A stretch of 64,000 nt of DNA, taken from contig JAAYSS010000049.1 of NCBI GenBank assembly GCA_012518275.1, positions 1 to 64,000 of the forward strand, given 5' to 3'. Position 1 is the stretch's first letter, and every line of letters starts with the position of its first letter. The notes under the pieces were generated by a model that saw only the letters and a list, made by a program, of their open reading frames with translations, was not told where the DNA came from and searched no databases. The DNA comes from Bacteroidales bacterium. Its GTDB lineage: Bacteria > Bacteroidota > Bacteroidia > Bacteroidales > Paludibacteraceae. This document shows positions 55,801-64,000 of the stretch, piece by piece. Both the position numbers and the translations under genes were made by a program.

Positions 55801-57266
55801 ACGAACGAACACTCACCCAGCAGTTTTCTGATTTTGCCGTTCGTCTGCCCATGTCGGTACGCAAAATATCAGTCAATTACACGCAAACAAGTAGCCTGAC
55901 TATTCCCGGATTTATTCCTGAACCGGGCTTTCTCGGACAAAGCATGGTTAACGGCATCAACGCACCGGGCTGGGGATTTGTGTTCGGCTTCCACGACAAC
56001 AACACACTGCGACGAGCTTCTAAGAATGAATGGCTCTACATGGGGCAAGATGTGATTAACCCGGCTAATTCCGCCAACACATCCGATTTAGATGTGCGCG
56101 CCACAATGGAACCACTGGCAGGACTCAGAATAGATTTGAATGCCCGCCGGCAAACCCAGTCCAACACGGTTATCCACTACATGTATCCCGGAATGCCGTC
56201 AACATTCAACGGTAATTTCAACATTACGACCGTTACGCTGAAAACTGCATTTGAAAAAATCGGTTCGGCTGACAATAATTACTACTCGCCCACTTTCCAA
56301 CGATTTTTGGACAACAGAGCGGTCGTTTTAGCTCGATTAGAAAACCGATACACTGGCAAACGCTATCCCACCACCGGATTTTTTGAAGATGCACCGCAGG
56401 AATACAGGGGCGAATTTAACAAACGAAACGGTACGTTCAACCTTAATTCGCCCGACGTGCTAATACCGTCATTTTTGTCGGCATACACAGGTAGAGACGT
56501 AAATCGGGTAAATACAAACCCGTTCCTATCCATCTGGGAAATCCTTCCGAACTGGACGATGAATTACAATGGACTCTCGAACACAGAATGGGTAAAAGAT
56601 AAATTCCGTTCCATTGCCATTACTCACGGATATTCAAATCGTTATACCATTGGGAATTATAGCTCGTATGCTTCATGGGTACCGATAAACGGTGAATCAG
56701 ATAATGCTCTCGGATTTATTCGCGATGTGCAAACCAATATGCCGATTCCGTCGATGGCGTACGATATTTCGACGGTTTCGCTGAATGAAAGTTTTAGCCC
56801 GCTAATCGGGGTAAACGTGGCCATGAAAAACAGCATGACCACCAAGGCTGAATACCGCAAGCAGCGTAACCTTGCGCTGAACCTGAACAGCACGCAGCTG
56901 ATTGAAGCGCTTTCGGATGAATTTGTGGTTGGTGTTGGTTATGTGGTAAATGATTTTGATGTAGTGCTGAAATTAAAATCGGCGAAACGTCAAACGGTAA
57001 AAAATGACTTGAAACTCAACTTGGATTTTAGCTACAAAGATATCAAATCACTGCTTCGCAAAATCAACGAAATGGAAGATATAACACAAGCATCCAGTGG
57101 AAATAAAATGGTTAGTCTGCGATTTACAGCTGATTACGTGTTCAGTTCAAAAGTAAATTTACAGCTCTTCTTTGACCACCAAAGAACCGCACCTTTGGTT
57201 TCATCATCCTATCCTGTTTCATCCACCAATTTAGGTGTGAGTTTCAAATTCTTGCTGACAAGATAA
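49821..57266 (+). CDS. sprA: T9SS outer membrane translocon protein SprA
   Basis: 2481 aa with SprA-type sequence; GTG start; follows ruvA. Confidence 0.93.
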   Translation: MKKYSVIILFIILVGGSYGLVNSSHNFTPDFSAEYAPELQVQSPTEAVKDSSARFPVSNQNISTYDDLHKQHPMDLRDPENVKTTVEYDDKSGNYVIRTKVGEMEISTPYTLTPEEFNEYSMKKSIQEYWRDRNVKGVSNNEDKFSVTDMKFSLGPADKLFGPGGVQIRTQGSAELIFGFKSQYTNNYTLPPRARRSNIPNFDQKIQMNVTGTVGDKINFGLNYNTEASFDFDQRLAKLSFKGKEDDIIQLIEAGNVSMPLSGSLITGSTALFGIKTDLQFGKLKISALASQQESQSQTVSSKGGAQTTPFEVKIDQYDDNRHFFLGHNFRDNYEKSMASLPFISSGVIINRVEVWVTNKRGRFDEARNIIAFMDLGEPSRIDNPYWTSNGNVPPSNEANSLYNTIVNLPDVRNVQRANEVLANAYDAHDINGGEDYEKIENARRLDPSEYTLNQALGFISLRSALNPDEVLAVAYEYSYQGKTYQVGEFSTDNVKAPNALILKLLKSTSQSPQLASWDLMMKNVYSIGAMQMQQDGFQMNILYRNDSIGTELQYIQEGKIANQLLLRVMNLDRLDTKNAVNPDGRFDYVEGYTALSSSGRIIFPVLEPFGSYLREKIGDDAIADKYVYEELYDSTLVVAQEFSEKNKFLLVGRYKGSAAGNEIRLNAMNIPRGSVVVTAGGRTLIENVDYTVDYTMGTVTILNKSILESNTNVDVKLENQSMFSMQRKSLFGTHLEYQFNKNFSLGGTMMHLSEMPLTKKVNTGSEPIKNTIWGLNTSWRTESQWLTNMLDKIPFVNATQPSSIAFNAEYAQLIPGHHRAISDGRAGLAYLDDFESTKTNIDIHYPYYWHLASTPYHDTNPLFPEASLSNDVEYGKNRALLAWFAVDHSLNSESRRTPSNLRGNLEEQSNHYTRLVNEREIFPNKDINPMGYSTLTLLNLSYYPTQRGPYNLDVDGMNPDGTLADPAKRWGGIMRKIDYSDFETSNIEYIEFWMLDPFVYSDKNLKGGDLYFNLGDVSEDILKDGKKAFEHGLPIDPNSQNFETTVWGRVPTTQSTIVAFDNTPGARAKQDVGLNGLSTADEFNFPTYKNYLEKLKAKLNPPTIAAMMDDPFSPLNDPAGDNYHYYLGADYDAQELGILERYKYFNGTEGNSPDAGNTNAEYSTNATSLPDIEDINDDKTLNEYEKYFEYKVELRPEKMIVGTNYITDVIEANVTLPNGTTDKVKWYQFKIPIREYTRKVGSIRNFKSIRFIRMFLTGFEEETHLRFATLDLVRGEWRMYNKPIEPELGATNSKLDVLAVNIEENGRKKPVNYVLPPGITRETDPSQPQLLQQNEQAMVMRVTNLSPKESRAVYKKTMFDMRQYKRLQMFVHAEAMLEPEAVAQNLRDHELSVFVRLGSDMVSNYYEYEIPLALTPEGTYSNNNAADREKVWHSENRFDFPFTALTDTKLERNKQRRNSNISNSTPFVNYDPEKPKNIITVVGNPSISDVENIMIGIRNKTGEVKSGEIWVNELRMSEFDENGGWAALADLAINLSDLGSVNMAGRIETAGFGGIESNVTNRNMSNFHQLNLSAALDLGRFLPEQAKLQIPAYFTYTNETNSPKYNPLDKDILLKDALKNLETATEKDSLKDMTQSVIETRSFNITNAKVNIRSKKPMFYDPANVTFTYSVNESNEHTPEIAQNLIKQQRAAINYSYTFGLEPWEPFKKSKALQKPYLKLIKDFNIYYLPTSINYSSSLNRAYSQVRLRDLTGFSTVSPMDNFSFSKDFMWNRQFDFKYKLTRSLDFGFQTAMNANIEESYYTPEIGKEHYEAWRDTVWNSIKKMGTPYTYQQLFNVSWKIPIDKFPFMDWVTANSQYNSTYNWNRSAPMESGLNIGNMASSMGRLTFNSDLNFETLYKKSKYLRNVIERGQRRTRQQAFTPRKFNQTVDLKAGDTLTINHGLNSDKFTFNAKDQFGRPIRVRYKVKSPTSVQLSPTLDAEKAQITIITKNPNERTLTQQFSDFAVRLPMSVRKISVNYTQTSSLTIPGFIPEPGFLGQSMVNGINAPGWGFVFGFHDNNTLRRASKNEWLYMGQDVINPANSANTSDLDVRATMEPLAGLRIDLNARRQTQSNTVIHYMYPGMPSTFNGNFNITTVTLKTAFEKIGSADNNYYSPTFQRFLDNRAVVLARLENRYTGKRYPTTGFFEDAPQEYRGEFNKRNGTFNLNSPDVLIPSFLSAYTGRDVNRVNTNPFLSIWEILPNWTMNYNGLSNTEWVKDKFRSIAITHGYSNRYTIGNYSSYASWVPINGESDNALGFIRDVQTNMPIPSMAYDISTVSLNESFSPLIGVNVAMKNSMTTKAEYRKQRNLALNLNSTQLIEALSDEFVVGVGYVVNDFDVVLKLKSAKRQTVKNDLKLNLDFSYKDIKSLLRKINEMEDITQASSGNKMVSLRFTADYVFSSKVNLQLFFDHQRTAPLVSSSYPVSSTNLGVSFKFLLTR

Positions 57267-57289
57267 CTCTTTAATTCAATAAATTATTG

Positions 57290-57297
57290 TATTTTTG
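57290..57297 (+). promoter_or_regulatory. Candidate -7 promoter box TATTTTTG for dsbD-like gene
   Basis: Matches TAnnTTTG. Confidence 0.45.
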
Positions 57298-57373
57298 CGT
57301 GAATTTTATTTAACATATGAACATTGTTACATATGTAAACGTTTATAGCTGTAATTCAAAAGTTATTTCAATT

Positions 57374-59380
57374 ATGAAGTCAAAAATAACCTTTTTACTT
57401 ACACTTTTAGTTTTATCGTTTCAAAGTTTTGCGCAAATGTATGACCCGGTAGCTTGGTCAATTGAGCAAAAACAAACAAGTAACACCACAGCCGATATCG
57501 TCATTCGAGCCAGCTTGGAAAAAGGGTGGCACCTTTACGGAATGAATATTCCACCCAATGGTCCCGTGCCAACGAAAATTGTCATCGAACAGCTGGACAA
57601 TGCCAAGAAGGAAGGCGAAATCCAAGCTAAATCAAAACTGACTGAAGTACACGACCCTAATTTTAATATGAAGATAGGGATGTACTCAGACGAAGCCGTT
57701 TTTGTACAGAAAATATCATTTACCGATCCGAAAGCAGTTTTTGCAAAAGTCGTAGTAAGCTATATGGTTTGCGATGATAACACTTGCCTTTCGCCCACGG
57801 AAGAGATTCTGAAGGTAGGCAAGCAAGGTATAAAACCTAAAAATACAACACCTACTTCTGAAACAGAAACAAAACCGGCGGAAGTGCTGCCTGTTGCCGC
57901 ATTGCTGGACTCTGTCCAACAAAATGACACCGCCGCATCAACTGCCACTACAGCAGTAGCACCGACAAGCGTGAAAAAGCTATGGACGCCCGTTATTGGA
58001 GAGCTTAAAGCTTTCGGTGAAGACACGACCAAACACACGCTGATTTGGGTATTTATTTTAGGATTTCTTGGGGGCTTAATTGCACTTTTCACACCCTGCG
58101 TATGGCCTATTATACCGATGACCGTCGGGTTTTTCTTAAAACGCAATAAGGACAAGAAAAAAGGAAGAGCTGATGCCGTGTTTTACGGTTTGGCAATCAT
58201 CGTAATCTACTTATCGCTCGGACTGCTGATTACCGGAATCTTTGGTGCAAGCGCTCTTAACAGCTTAGCTACCAACGCCGTATTTAATCTTCTTTTCTTT
58301 GCGCTGCTGGTTGTATTTGCCATTTCGTTCTTCGGCGTGTTTGAAATCACGCTGCCTTCATCTTGGGTAAACAAAATGGACGCCAAAGCCGACTCGACAA
58401 GTGGAATTATCAGCATTCTGTTTATGGCTTTTACGTTGGTTTTGGTTTCATTTTCATGTACGGGACCAATCATCGGAACGCTACTGGTCGAAGTTTCCAC
58501 ATCCGGCTCATACCTTGGTCCTGCAATCGGGATGCTTGGTTTTGCCATCGCTTTAGCATTGCCTTTTAGCTTCTTTGCCTTCTTTCCGTCTCTCTTGCAG
58601 AGCATGCCAAAATCGGGCGGATGGCTGAACAAAGTAAAAGTTGTTCTGGCATTTCTTGAACTGGCATTTGCCTTGAAATTCTTTTCAGTTGCCGATTTAG
58701 CTTACGGATGGCGATTGTTGGACAGAGAAACATTCCTGGCGCTTTGGATTATTATTTTTGCCCTGCTCGGCTTCTATTTATTAGGGAAAATCAAGTTTGC
58801 GCATGACTCGGAAAGTAAAACCACATCCGTTCTCGGATTATTTATGGGAATTATTTCACTTGCATTTGCCGTTTATATGGTACCCGGACTTTGGGGTGCT
58901 CCGCTAAAATCCATGAGTGCTTTTGCACCACCGCTTTACACGCAAGATTTTAATCTATATGCAAAAGAAGTTCATCCAAAGTTTTTGGACTACGAACAAG
59001 GCATGCGGTATGCTGCTGAGCAAGGTAAACCTGCCATTGTTGATTTTACCGGTTATGGATGCGTGAACTGTCGCAAGATGGAGGCTGCCGTATGGACCGA
59101 TCCGCGCGTGGCAGATAGGCTGAACAACGATTTTGTGCTGATTTCGCTTTATGTAGATAATAAACAGCCACTTGCAGAACCTTATGAAGTGGAAGAAAAC
59201 GGAAAAATTCGCCGTATCAAAACCATCGGCGATGAGTGGAGCTACCTGCAACGCTATAAGTTCGGTGCAAATGCTCAGCCCTTCTACGTGATGCTGGATG
59301 CTGAAGGTAAGCCAATGACAAAATACCTGGAATTTCAGGATAACCCGTCCGAATTCTTGAAATGGCTGAATAAAAAGTAA
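57374..59380 (+). CDS. dsbD: Thiol:disulfide interchange protein DsbD-like
   Basis: N-terminal DsbD-alpha-like, CcdA TM domain (LFTPCVWPIIPMTVGFF), C-terminal thioredoxin with GYGCVNCRKME; start at internal Met. Confidence 0.9.
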   Translation: MKSKITFLLTLLVLSFQSFAQMYDPVAWSIEQKQTSNTTADIVIRASLEKGWHLYGMNIPPNGPVPTKIVIEQLDNAKKEGEIQAKSKLTEVHDPNFNMKIGMYSDEAVFVQKISFTDPKAVFAKVVVSYMVCDDNTCLSPTEEILKVGKQGIKPKNTTPTSETETKPAEVLPVAALLDSVQQNDTAASTATTAVAPTSVKKLWTPVIGELKAFGEDTTKHTLIWVFILGFLGGLIALFTPCVWPIIPMTVGFFLKRNKDKKKGRADAVFYGLAIIVIYLSLGLLITGIFGASALNSLATNAVFNLLFFALLVVFAISFFGVFEITLPSSWVNKMDAKADSTSGIISILFMAFTLVLVSFSCTGPIIGTLLVEVSTSGSYLGPAIGMLGFAIALALPFSFFAFFPSLLQSMPKSGGWLNKVKVVLAFLELAFALKFFSVADLAYGWRLLDRETFLALWIIIFALLGFYLLGKIKFAHDSESKTTSVLGLFMGIISLAFAVYMVPGLWGAPLKSMSAFAPPLYTQDFNLYAKEVHPKFLDYEQGMRYAAEQGKPAIVDFTGYGCVNCRKMEAAVWTDPRVADRLNNDFVLISLYVDNKQPLAEPYEVEENGKIRRIKTIGDEWSYLQRYKFGANAQPFYVMLDAEGKPMTKYLEFQDNPSEFLKWLNKK

Positions 59381-59424
59381 ATTCTTCTAATTTGCAGATT
59401 ATATCTTTTACATCGTTTAAATCT

Positions 59425-59485
59425 GCCAAATTGTCCCAAATTATGACAAAACTATCAGTCGGGATGATTTGGCAAATTTATTGTT
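59425..59485 (+). promoter_or_regulatory. Inverted-repeat regulatory region of the grpE-dnaJ operon with sigma54-like -24/-12 element
   Basis: TGCCAAATtgTCCC...GGGAtgATTTGGCA dyad; TTGGCA-N6-TTGTT at 59469-59485. Confidence 0.5.
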
Positions 59486-59573
59486 ACTTGGTACGTGCAA
59501 TTTAAAATTAGCTGCTTTCTGCTAAAAGAAAAACAAAGCCATTAACATTGAAATTCAAAAAATTAACAAACAT

Positions 59574-60200
59574 ATGAAAGGCAAACACAAATCAACCCGA
59601 GAAGAGAAACAAGAGAAGCTTTCGGAAGAAGAAGTAATTCAAGAAACTGTTGAAACAGAAGAACCTGAAGTGGCACCCACTGAAACAGAAGAGCCAGAAT
59701 TGGAAGCAGATGCGACTGAATCTGAAGAATCTGATGCTGATACGCAAGAAGAAGCAACAGACGATTTTCAGCAAAAATGCTTGGAGCTAAACGACAAGAA
59801 CCTTCGCTTGATGGCTGAGTTTGACAACTACCGCAAGCGTACCTTAAAAGAGAAAGCCGACTTGATAAAACATGCCAGCGAGCGGGTTTTCGTGGATATA
59901 CTACCTTTAATTGATGATTTTGAGCGTGCACTAGAAGCTATGGAATCTACCGAAGATGTGAGCGCTGTAAAAGAAGGAGTAGAACTTATTTACAATAAAT
60001 TTATCGGTTTTCTCAATAATCACGGCGTAGAGCAGATTCCTACAGAAAACGAAGCTTTTGACGTGGATGTACACGAAGCGGTTACCACATTTCCGGCACC
60101 GTCGGAAGAGATGAAAGGTAAAATCATCGATTGTACCACCAAAGGTTACACGCTCTACGACAAGGTGATACGCTTTGCAAAAGTTGTTGTGGGAGAATAA
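59574..60200 (+). CDS. grpE: Nucleotide exchange factor GrpE
   Basis: LMAEFDNYRKRTLKEK...VDILPLIDDFERAL; acidic N-terminus. Confidence 0.95.
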   Translation: MKGKHKSTREEKQEKLSEEEVIQETVETEEPEVAPTETEEPELEADATESEESDADTQEEATDDFQQKCLELNDKNLRLMAEFDNYRKRTLKEKADLIKHASERVFVDILPLIDDFERALEAMESTEDVSAVKEGVELIYNKFIGFLNNHGVEQIPTENEAFDVDVHEAVTTFPAPSEEMKGKIIDCTTKGYTLYDKVIRFAKVVVGE

Positions 60201-60297
60201 GCACAGTTAACGGTTAATAGTTTTTAGTTCTGAGTTAAAGTTTTATGCAAAACCACCTACTAAACAACTACTAACTTCTAACTAACTAAACAAGAAT

Positions 60298-61464
60298 ATG
60301 TCAAAAAGAGATTATTACGAAATATTAGATGTGGCTAAAACTGCTACTGCCGACGAAATCAAGAAAGCATACCGTAAAAAAGCCATTCAATACCACCCGG
60401 ACAAAAACCCGGGCGATAAAACTGCCGAAGAAAAGTTTAAAGAAGCGGCAGAAGCCTATGAGGTACTGGGCAACCCGCAAAAACGCCAGCGTTACGATCA
60501 ATTCGGACATGCTGGTGTAGGAAGCAGTGCATCAGGAGGTTTCGGTGCGGGTGGAATGAGCATGGAAGATATTTTTGCACACTTCGGCGATATCTTCGGC
60601 GGACATTTCGGAGGCGGATTCGGTGGATTTAGCGGATTTGGTGGCTTTGGAGGCAGCGCGCGAGGACAGCGTGTTAGACGTGGGTCTGATTTAAGAGTGA
60701 AAGTCAAACTGAATCTGGAAGAAATCTCCAACGGCGTAGAGAAAAAAATCAAAGTTAAAAAACTGGTTTCTTGTCAATACTGCAACGGTTCCGGTGCTGC
60801 ATCAAGCTCAGGAACAACTACTTGTACTACCTGTAACGGAAGCGGAAGGGTTACCCGCGTACAGCAAACCATACTCGGGCAAATGCAAACCACTTCCGAG
60901 TGTTCCACCTGTCAGGGTGAAGGACAAATCATCAAAGATAAATGTACGCACTGTGGTGGTGACGGAGTTCTAAGGCAAGACGATATTATCAATATCAACA
61001 TTCCGGCAGGTGTGATGGAAGGCATGCAGCTAACCGTGAACGGGAAAGGAAATGCAGCCCGAAGAGGGGGCATAAGCGGTGACTTACTCGTAGTAATTGA
61101 AGAAGAAAAACACCCGGAACTAATTCGCGATGAAAACGATTTAATTTACAACTTGTTGCTTTCCGTACCGGTTGCTGCTATGGGTGGTTCGGTAGAAGTA
61201 CCCACTGTGGACGGGAAGGTAAAAGTAAACATCCCGTCAGGCACACAACCCGGAAAAGTTCTTCGACTTCGCGGAAAAGGACTCCCCAGCATAAATAGCT
61301 ATGGTAATGGTGATTTACTCGTCAACATAGGGGTTTACATTCCAAAAAACTTGACGAGAGACGAGAAACGAACATTAGAAGAATTGCAGAAATCCGATAA
61401 CTTCAAACCCAGTGAATCTGCATCAAAAGGTTTTTTCGCCCACTTTAGGAATCTATTTAGGTAA
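60298..61464 (+). CDS. dnaJ: Molecular chaperone DnaJ
   Basis: J domain with HPD, G/F-rich region, four CxxCxGxG-type zinc motifs. Confidence 0.97.
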   Translation: MSKRDYYEILDVAKTATADEIKKAYRKKAIQYHPDKNPGDKTAEEKFKEAAEAYEVLGNPQKRQRYDQFGHAGVGSSASGGFGAGGMSMEDIFAHFGDIFGGHFGGGFGGFSGFGGFGGSARGQRVRRGSDLRVKVKLNLEEISNGVEKKIKVKKLVSCQYCNGSGAASSSGTTTCTTCNGSGRVTRVQQTILGQMQTTSECSTCQGEGQIIKDKCTHCGGDGVLRQDDIININIPAGVMEGMQLTVNGKGNAARRGGISGDLLVVIEEEKHPELIRDENDLIYNLLLSVPVAAMGGSVEVPTVDGKVKVNIPSGTQPGKVLRLRGKGLPSINSYGNGDLLVNIGVYIPKNLTRDEKRTLEELQKSDNFKPSESASKGFFAHFRNLFR

Positions 61465-61494
61465 GAGATTGTTCGAATCAGAAGAAATAGCCAA

Positions 61495-62907
61495 TCAATA
61501 CCTGTAATGCTCTGACTTATAAGGACCTTCTACTTTCACTCCAATGTAAGCGGCTTGCTCAGGTGTGAGTTTAGTAAGTTTTACACCCAATTGGTTAAGA
61601 TGCAAACGCGCCACTTCTTCATCCAAGTGTTTCGGTAGGCGATACACACCAATTTCGTATTTCTTTGTGAAAAGCTCAATCTGAGCCAATGTCTGGTTTG
61701 TGAATGAATTACTCATCACGAATGAAGGATGCCCCGTGGCACAGCCGAGATTAACCAAGCGCCCATCGGCAAGCAGTAAGATGCTGTTACCCGAAGGGAA
61801 CGTATATTTATCCACCTGCGGCTTGATATTCGTATATTGAATACCGGCATATTTTTTCAACTTGTCCACCTGAATTTCATTATCAAAATGTCCGATGTTG
61901 CACACAATGGAGCCATCTTTCATCTTTTCCATGTGGTCAATGCGGATTACATCTTTATTGCCGGTCGTAGTTACATAAACGTTACCTTCCGATAAAGCGT
62001 CTTCCACCGTTACCACTTCAAAGCCTTCCATAGCAGCTTGCAGGGCACAAATCGGATCAATCTCAGTAACTAGCACACGAGCGCCATAGGCTCTCATCGA
62101 CTTGGCACAACCTTTTCCCACATCGCCGTATCCGCAAACAACAACAACTTTTCCTGCCAGCATAATATCAGTGGCGCGTTTAATTCCGTCTGCCAACGAC
62201 TCGCGGCAACCGTACAGATTATCAAACTTGGATTTGGTAACCGAATCGTTCACATTAAAGGCGGGAAACAACAACGAGCCTTCTTCCATCATTTGATACA
62301 AGCGAAGCACACCGGTAGTAGTCTCTTCCGATACACCGCGAATCTCCGGCGACATGCGAGACCAAAGGGTGTTGTCTTTTTTCAAAACATCTTTGAGAAT
62401 ATTGTACAATTCTTGTTCGTCTTCTCCTTCTGCCTTTTTGTCCAAAACAGCAGCATCCTTTTCGGCTTTCACACCCATATGAACCATTAATGTAGCATCC
62501 CCGCCGTCATCCACAATCACTGTCGGTCCTTTGTTGCCTTCAAAAGTCAAGGCTTGAAGGGTGCACCACCAGTATTCGGGCAGCGTTTCACCTTTCCAGG
62601 CAAAAACAGGCACTCCGGCAGCGGCTATCGCAGCGGCGGCATGATCTTGTGTAGAATATATATTACAACTTGCCCAACGCACTTCAGCGCCCAATTCCAC
62701 CAATGTTTCAATCAATACGGCAGTTTGGATAGTCATGTGAAGTGAACCCATAATTCGGGCGCCTTTCAAAGGTTTTGACTCTCCGTATTTTGCGCGGAGT
62801 GCCATTAAACCGGGCATTTCTTTTTCGGCAAGTTCAATTTCTTTTCGCCCAAAGTCAGCCAAAGAAATATCAGCTACTTTGTAAGGCAGGTTTGAGAATA
62901 GTTCCAT
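61495..62907 (-). CDS. ahcY: Adenosylhomocysteinase
   Basis: 470 aa; [29 protein letters not shown]-terminal YKSEHYRY. Confidence 0.97.
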   Translation of the reverse strand: MELFSNLPYKVADISLADFGRKEIELAEKEMPGLMALRAKYGESKPLKGARIMGSLHMTIQTAVLIETLVELGAEVRWASCNIYSTQDHAAAAIAAAGVPVFAWKGETLPEYWWCTLQALTFEGNKGPTVIVDDGGDATLMVHMGVKAEKDAAVLDKKAEGEDEQELYNILKDVLKKDNTLWSRMSPEIRGVSEETTTGVLRLYQMMEEGSLLFPAFNVNDSVTKSKFDNLYGCRESLADGIKRATDIMLAGKVVVVCGYGDVGKGCAKSMRAYGARVLVTEIDPICALQAAMEGFEVVTVEDALSEGNVYVTTTGNKDVIRIDHMEKMKDGSIVCNIGHFDNEIQVDKLKKYAGIQYTNIKPQVDKYTFPSGNSILLLADGRLVNLGCATGHPSFVMSNSFTNQTLAQIELFTKKYEIGVYRLPKHLDEEVARLHLNQLGVKLTKLTPEQAAYIGVKVEGPYKSEHYRY

Positions 62908-63009
62908 TGTTTTCTTTTTAGACTGCTTCGCTGAAAGAACAAAGACGCTTTGCTAAAAGATAATAAACAAAGCCGTTCAGCTTGAGCAAATTTCTTAATT
63001 TTAAGCTCG

Positions 63010-63017
63010 CAAAGGTA
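63010..63017 (-). promoter_or_regulatory. Candidate -7 promoter box (TACCTTTG) for ahcY
   Basis: CAAAGGTA on plus strand about 100 nt upstream of ahcY. Confidence 0.45.
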
Positions 63018-63049
63018 ATGATTTTTCATTGAAAGCTGAAATAATCACT

Positions 63050-63802
63050 CTACAACTTCTCCGTTGCTTCATCATCTAAATACAGTTCAGCATCGCAATT
63101 TTCAAGAATATAATAAGTCGGATATCGCTCAAAATCTCCTTTTTCATGAATAATTTCTTCAAGAATTTCAGCCTTTGAATGACCGGTAATAAGGAAAATA
63201 ATATGCTCCGAATTACAAATCACATCGCCGGTAAGGGTAATCCTTTTTTGCCCGGTAATGGGATGTGCAACCGCAGCTGCAGTCGTTGACGAGTGAATCA
63301 ATTCCATATTGTCCGGGAAGATAGAAGCCGTGTGTCCATCATCGCCCATACCGAGCAATATCAAGTCAAAAAAGGGAAAGCCGTTCTTTTCAGGCAGTTC
63401 TTTTTTTAACAGTTTTTGATAGCGCAAAACTTCTTCTGTCGGTTCTTTATCACCCTGTATATTAAAGATATTTTCCTTCGGAATCGGGACATGTTTCAAC
63501 AATATTCGATGTGCGTTTCCAAAATTACTTTCACTATCATCAGGCTTTACACATCTTTCATCTACCCAAAATAGCCGTACGGAATCCCATGCCACTTTAT
63601 CAGCAAATTCTTCTGCCAGCATCGAAAACAGAATGTTTGGTGTGTTTCCACCGGAAATAGCCAGATTAAATGGCTTACCCTGCTCCTTTTTGGCATTAAC
63701 TTTTTCAACAATCAAATTAGCAATAGACTCTGCTACCCGCTCTGGTTCTGAATAGACATATAAATTAGTTTCTTTCATAAGTTTATGGTTATTTAGTTCC
63801 AC
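63050..63802 (-). CDS. pgl: 6-phosphogluconolactonase
   Basis: NLAISGGNTPNILFSML, LFWVDERCVKPDDSESNFGNA, LILLGMGDDGHTASIFP. Confidence 0.95.
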   Translation of the reverse strand: MELNNHKLMKETNLYVYSEPERVAESIANLIVEKVNAKKEQGKPFNLAISGGNTPNILFSMLAEEFADKVAWDSVRLFWVDERCVKPDDSESNFGNAHRILLKHVPIPKENIFNIQGDKEPTEEVLRYQKLLKKELPEKNGFPFFDLILLGMGDDGHTASIFPDNMELIHSSTTAAAVAHPITGQKRITLTGDVICNSEHIIFLITGHSKAEILEEIIHEKGDFERYPTYYILENCDAELYLDDEATEKL

Positions 63803-63921
63803 CGTTATTTATTTTATATAAAATGGCAACTTCATTCTTTGCATTTCACGTTGCACAGCATAAATCCCGATGTGTATAACAATTTCGGGACAACTTCGTA
63901 CTTCCAACATCCTGCTTCTTT

Positions 63922-64000
63922 TTATATTTCACAAGTAAATTTATCACACTGAGCCTGCCATTTCAACCGTTTGTTTTCAAAAAGTCCATCAGCTTCTTCG
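63922..64000 (-). CDS. zwf: Partial CDS, probable 3' end of glucose-6-phosphate dehydrogenase
   Basis: Minus-strand open frame ...EEADGLFENKRLKWQAQCDKFTCEI*; G6PD-like C-terminus (xEADxL...W) directly upstream of pgl. Confidence 0.5.
   Translation of the reverse strand, partial: EEADGLFENKRLKWQAQCDKFTCEI

Noticed and set aside
49821-57266. Giant 2481-aa ORF as a novel adhesin
   Set aside because: Sequence and ruvA-linked position fit the known T9SS translocon SprA

Overview
This window reads as a Bacteroidetes (Bacteroidales-like) chromosome. The evidence is T9SS genes (porU, porV, sprA), a T9SS-sorted C10 protease, and recurrent TAnnTTTG -7 promoter boxes. Most of the window is ordinary core genome: leuS, YitT family, clpC, lplA-like, ald, relA/spoT, an NlpC/P60 protein, a 7TM-HD protein, Wzi and kelch proteins, metG, tdh, tRNA-Ser(GCT), mltG, ispF, porV-porU, an FAH-family protein, rex, clpB, rhomboid, OsmC, C10 peptidase, ruvA-sprA, a dsbD-like gene, grpE-dnaJ, ahcY, pgl and the probable 3' end of zwf. 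The accessory region is about 22.8-29.6 kb. It is a mosaic of truncated RHS/polymorphic-toxin C-terminal modules with small lipoprotein or membrane partners. Each module is separated by a related palindromic intergenic repeat, and a decayed RAYT (REP-associated tyrosine transposase) gene sits at the right edge. Two REP-like copies in this region show compensatory base changes in their hairpin. A 176-bp, near-identical direct repeat brackets 3.65 kb of cassettes. Outside that region, the most unusual signals are a ~400-bp degenerate array with a strict 21-nt period upstream of ruvA (48.55-48.96 kb), and a structured leader-like element with crossing inverted repeats and a perfect 26-bp palindrome upstream of ald (8.1-8.3 kb). 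Function calls come from recognising protein sequences by eye. No database searches were run.
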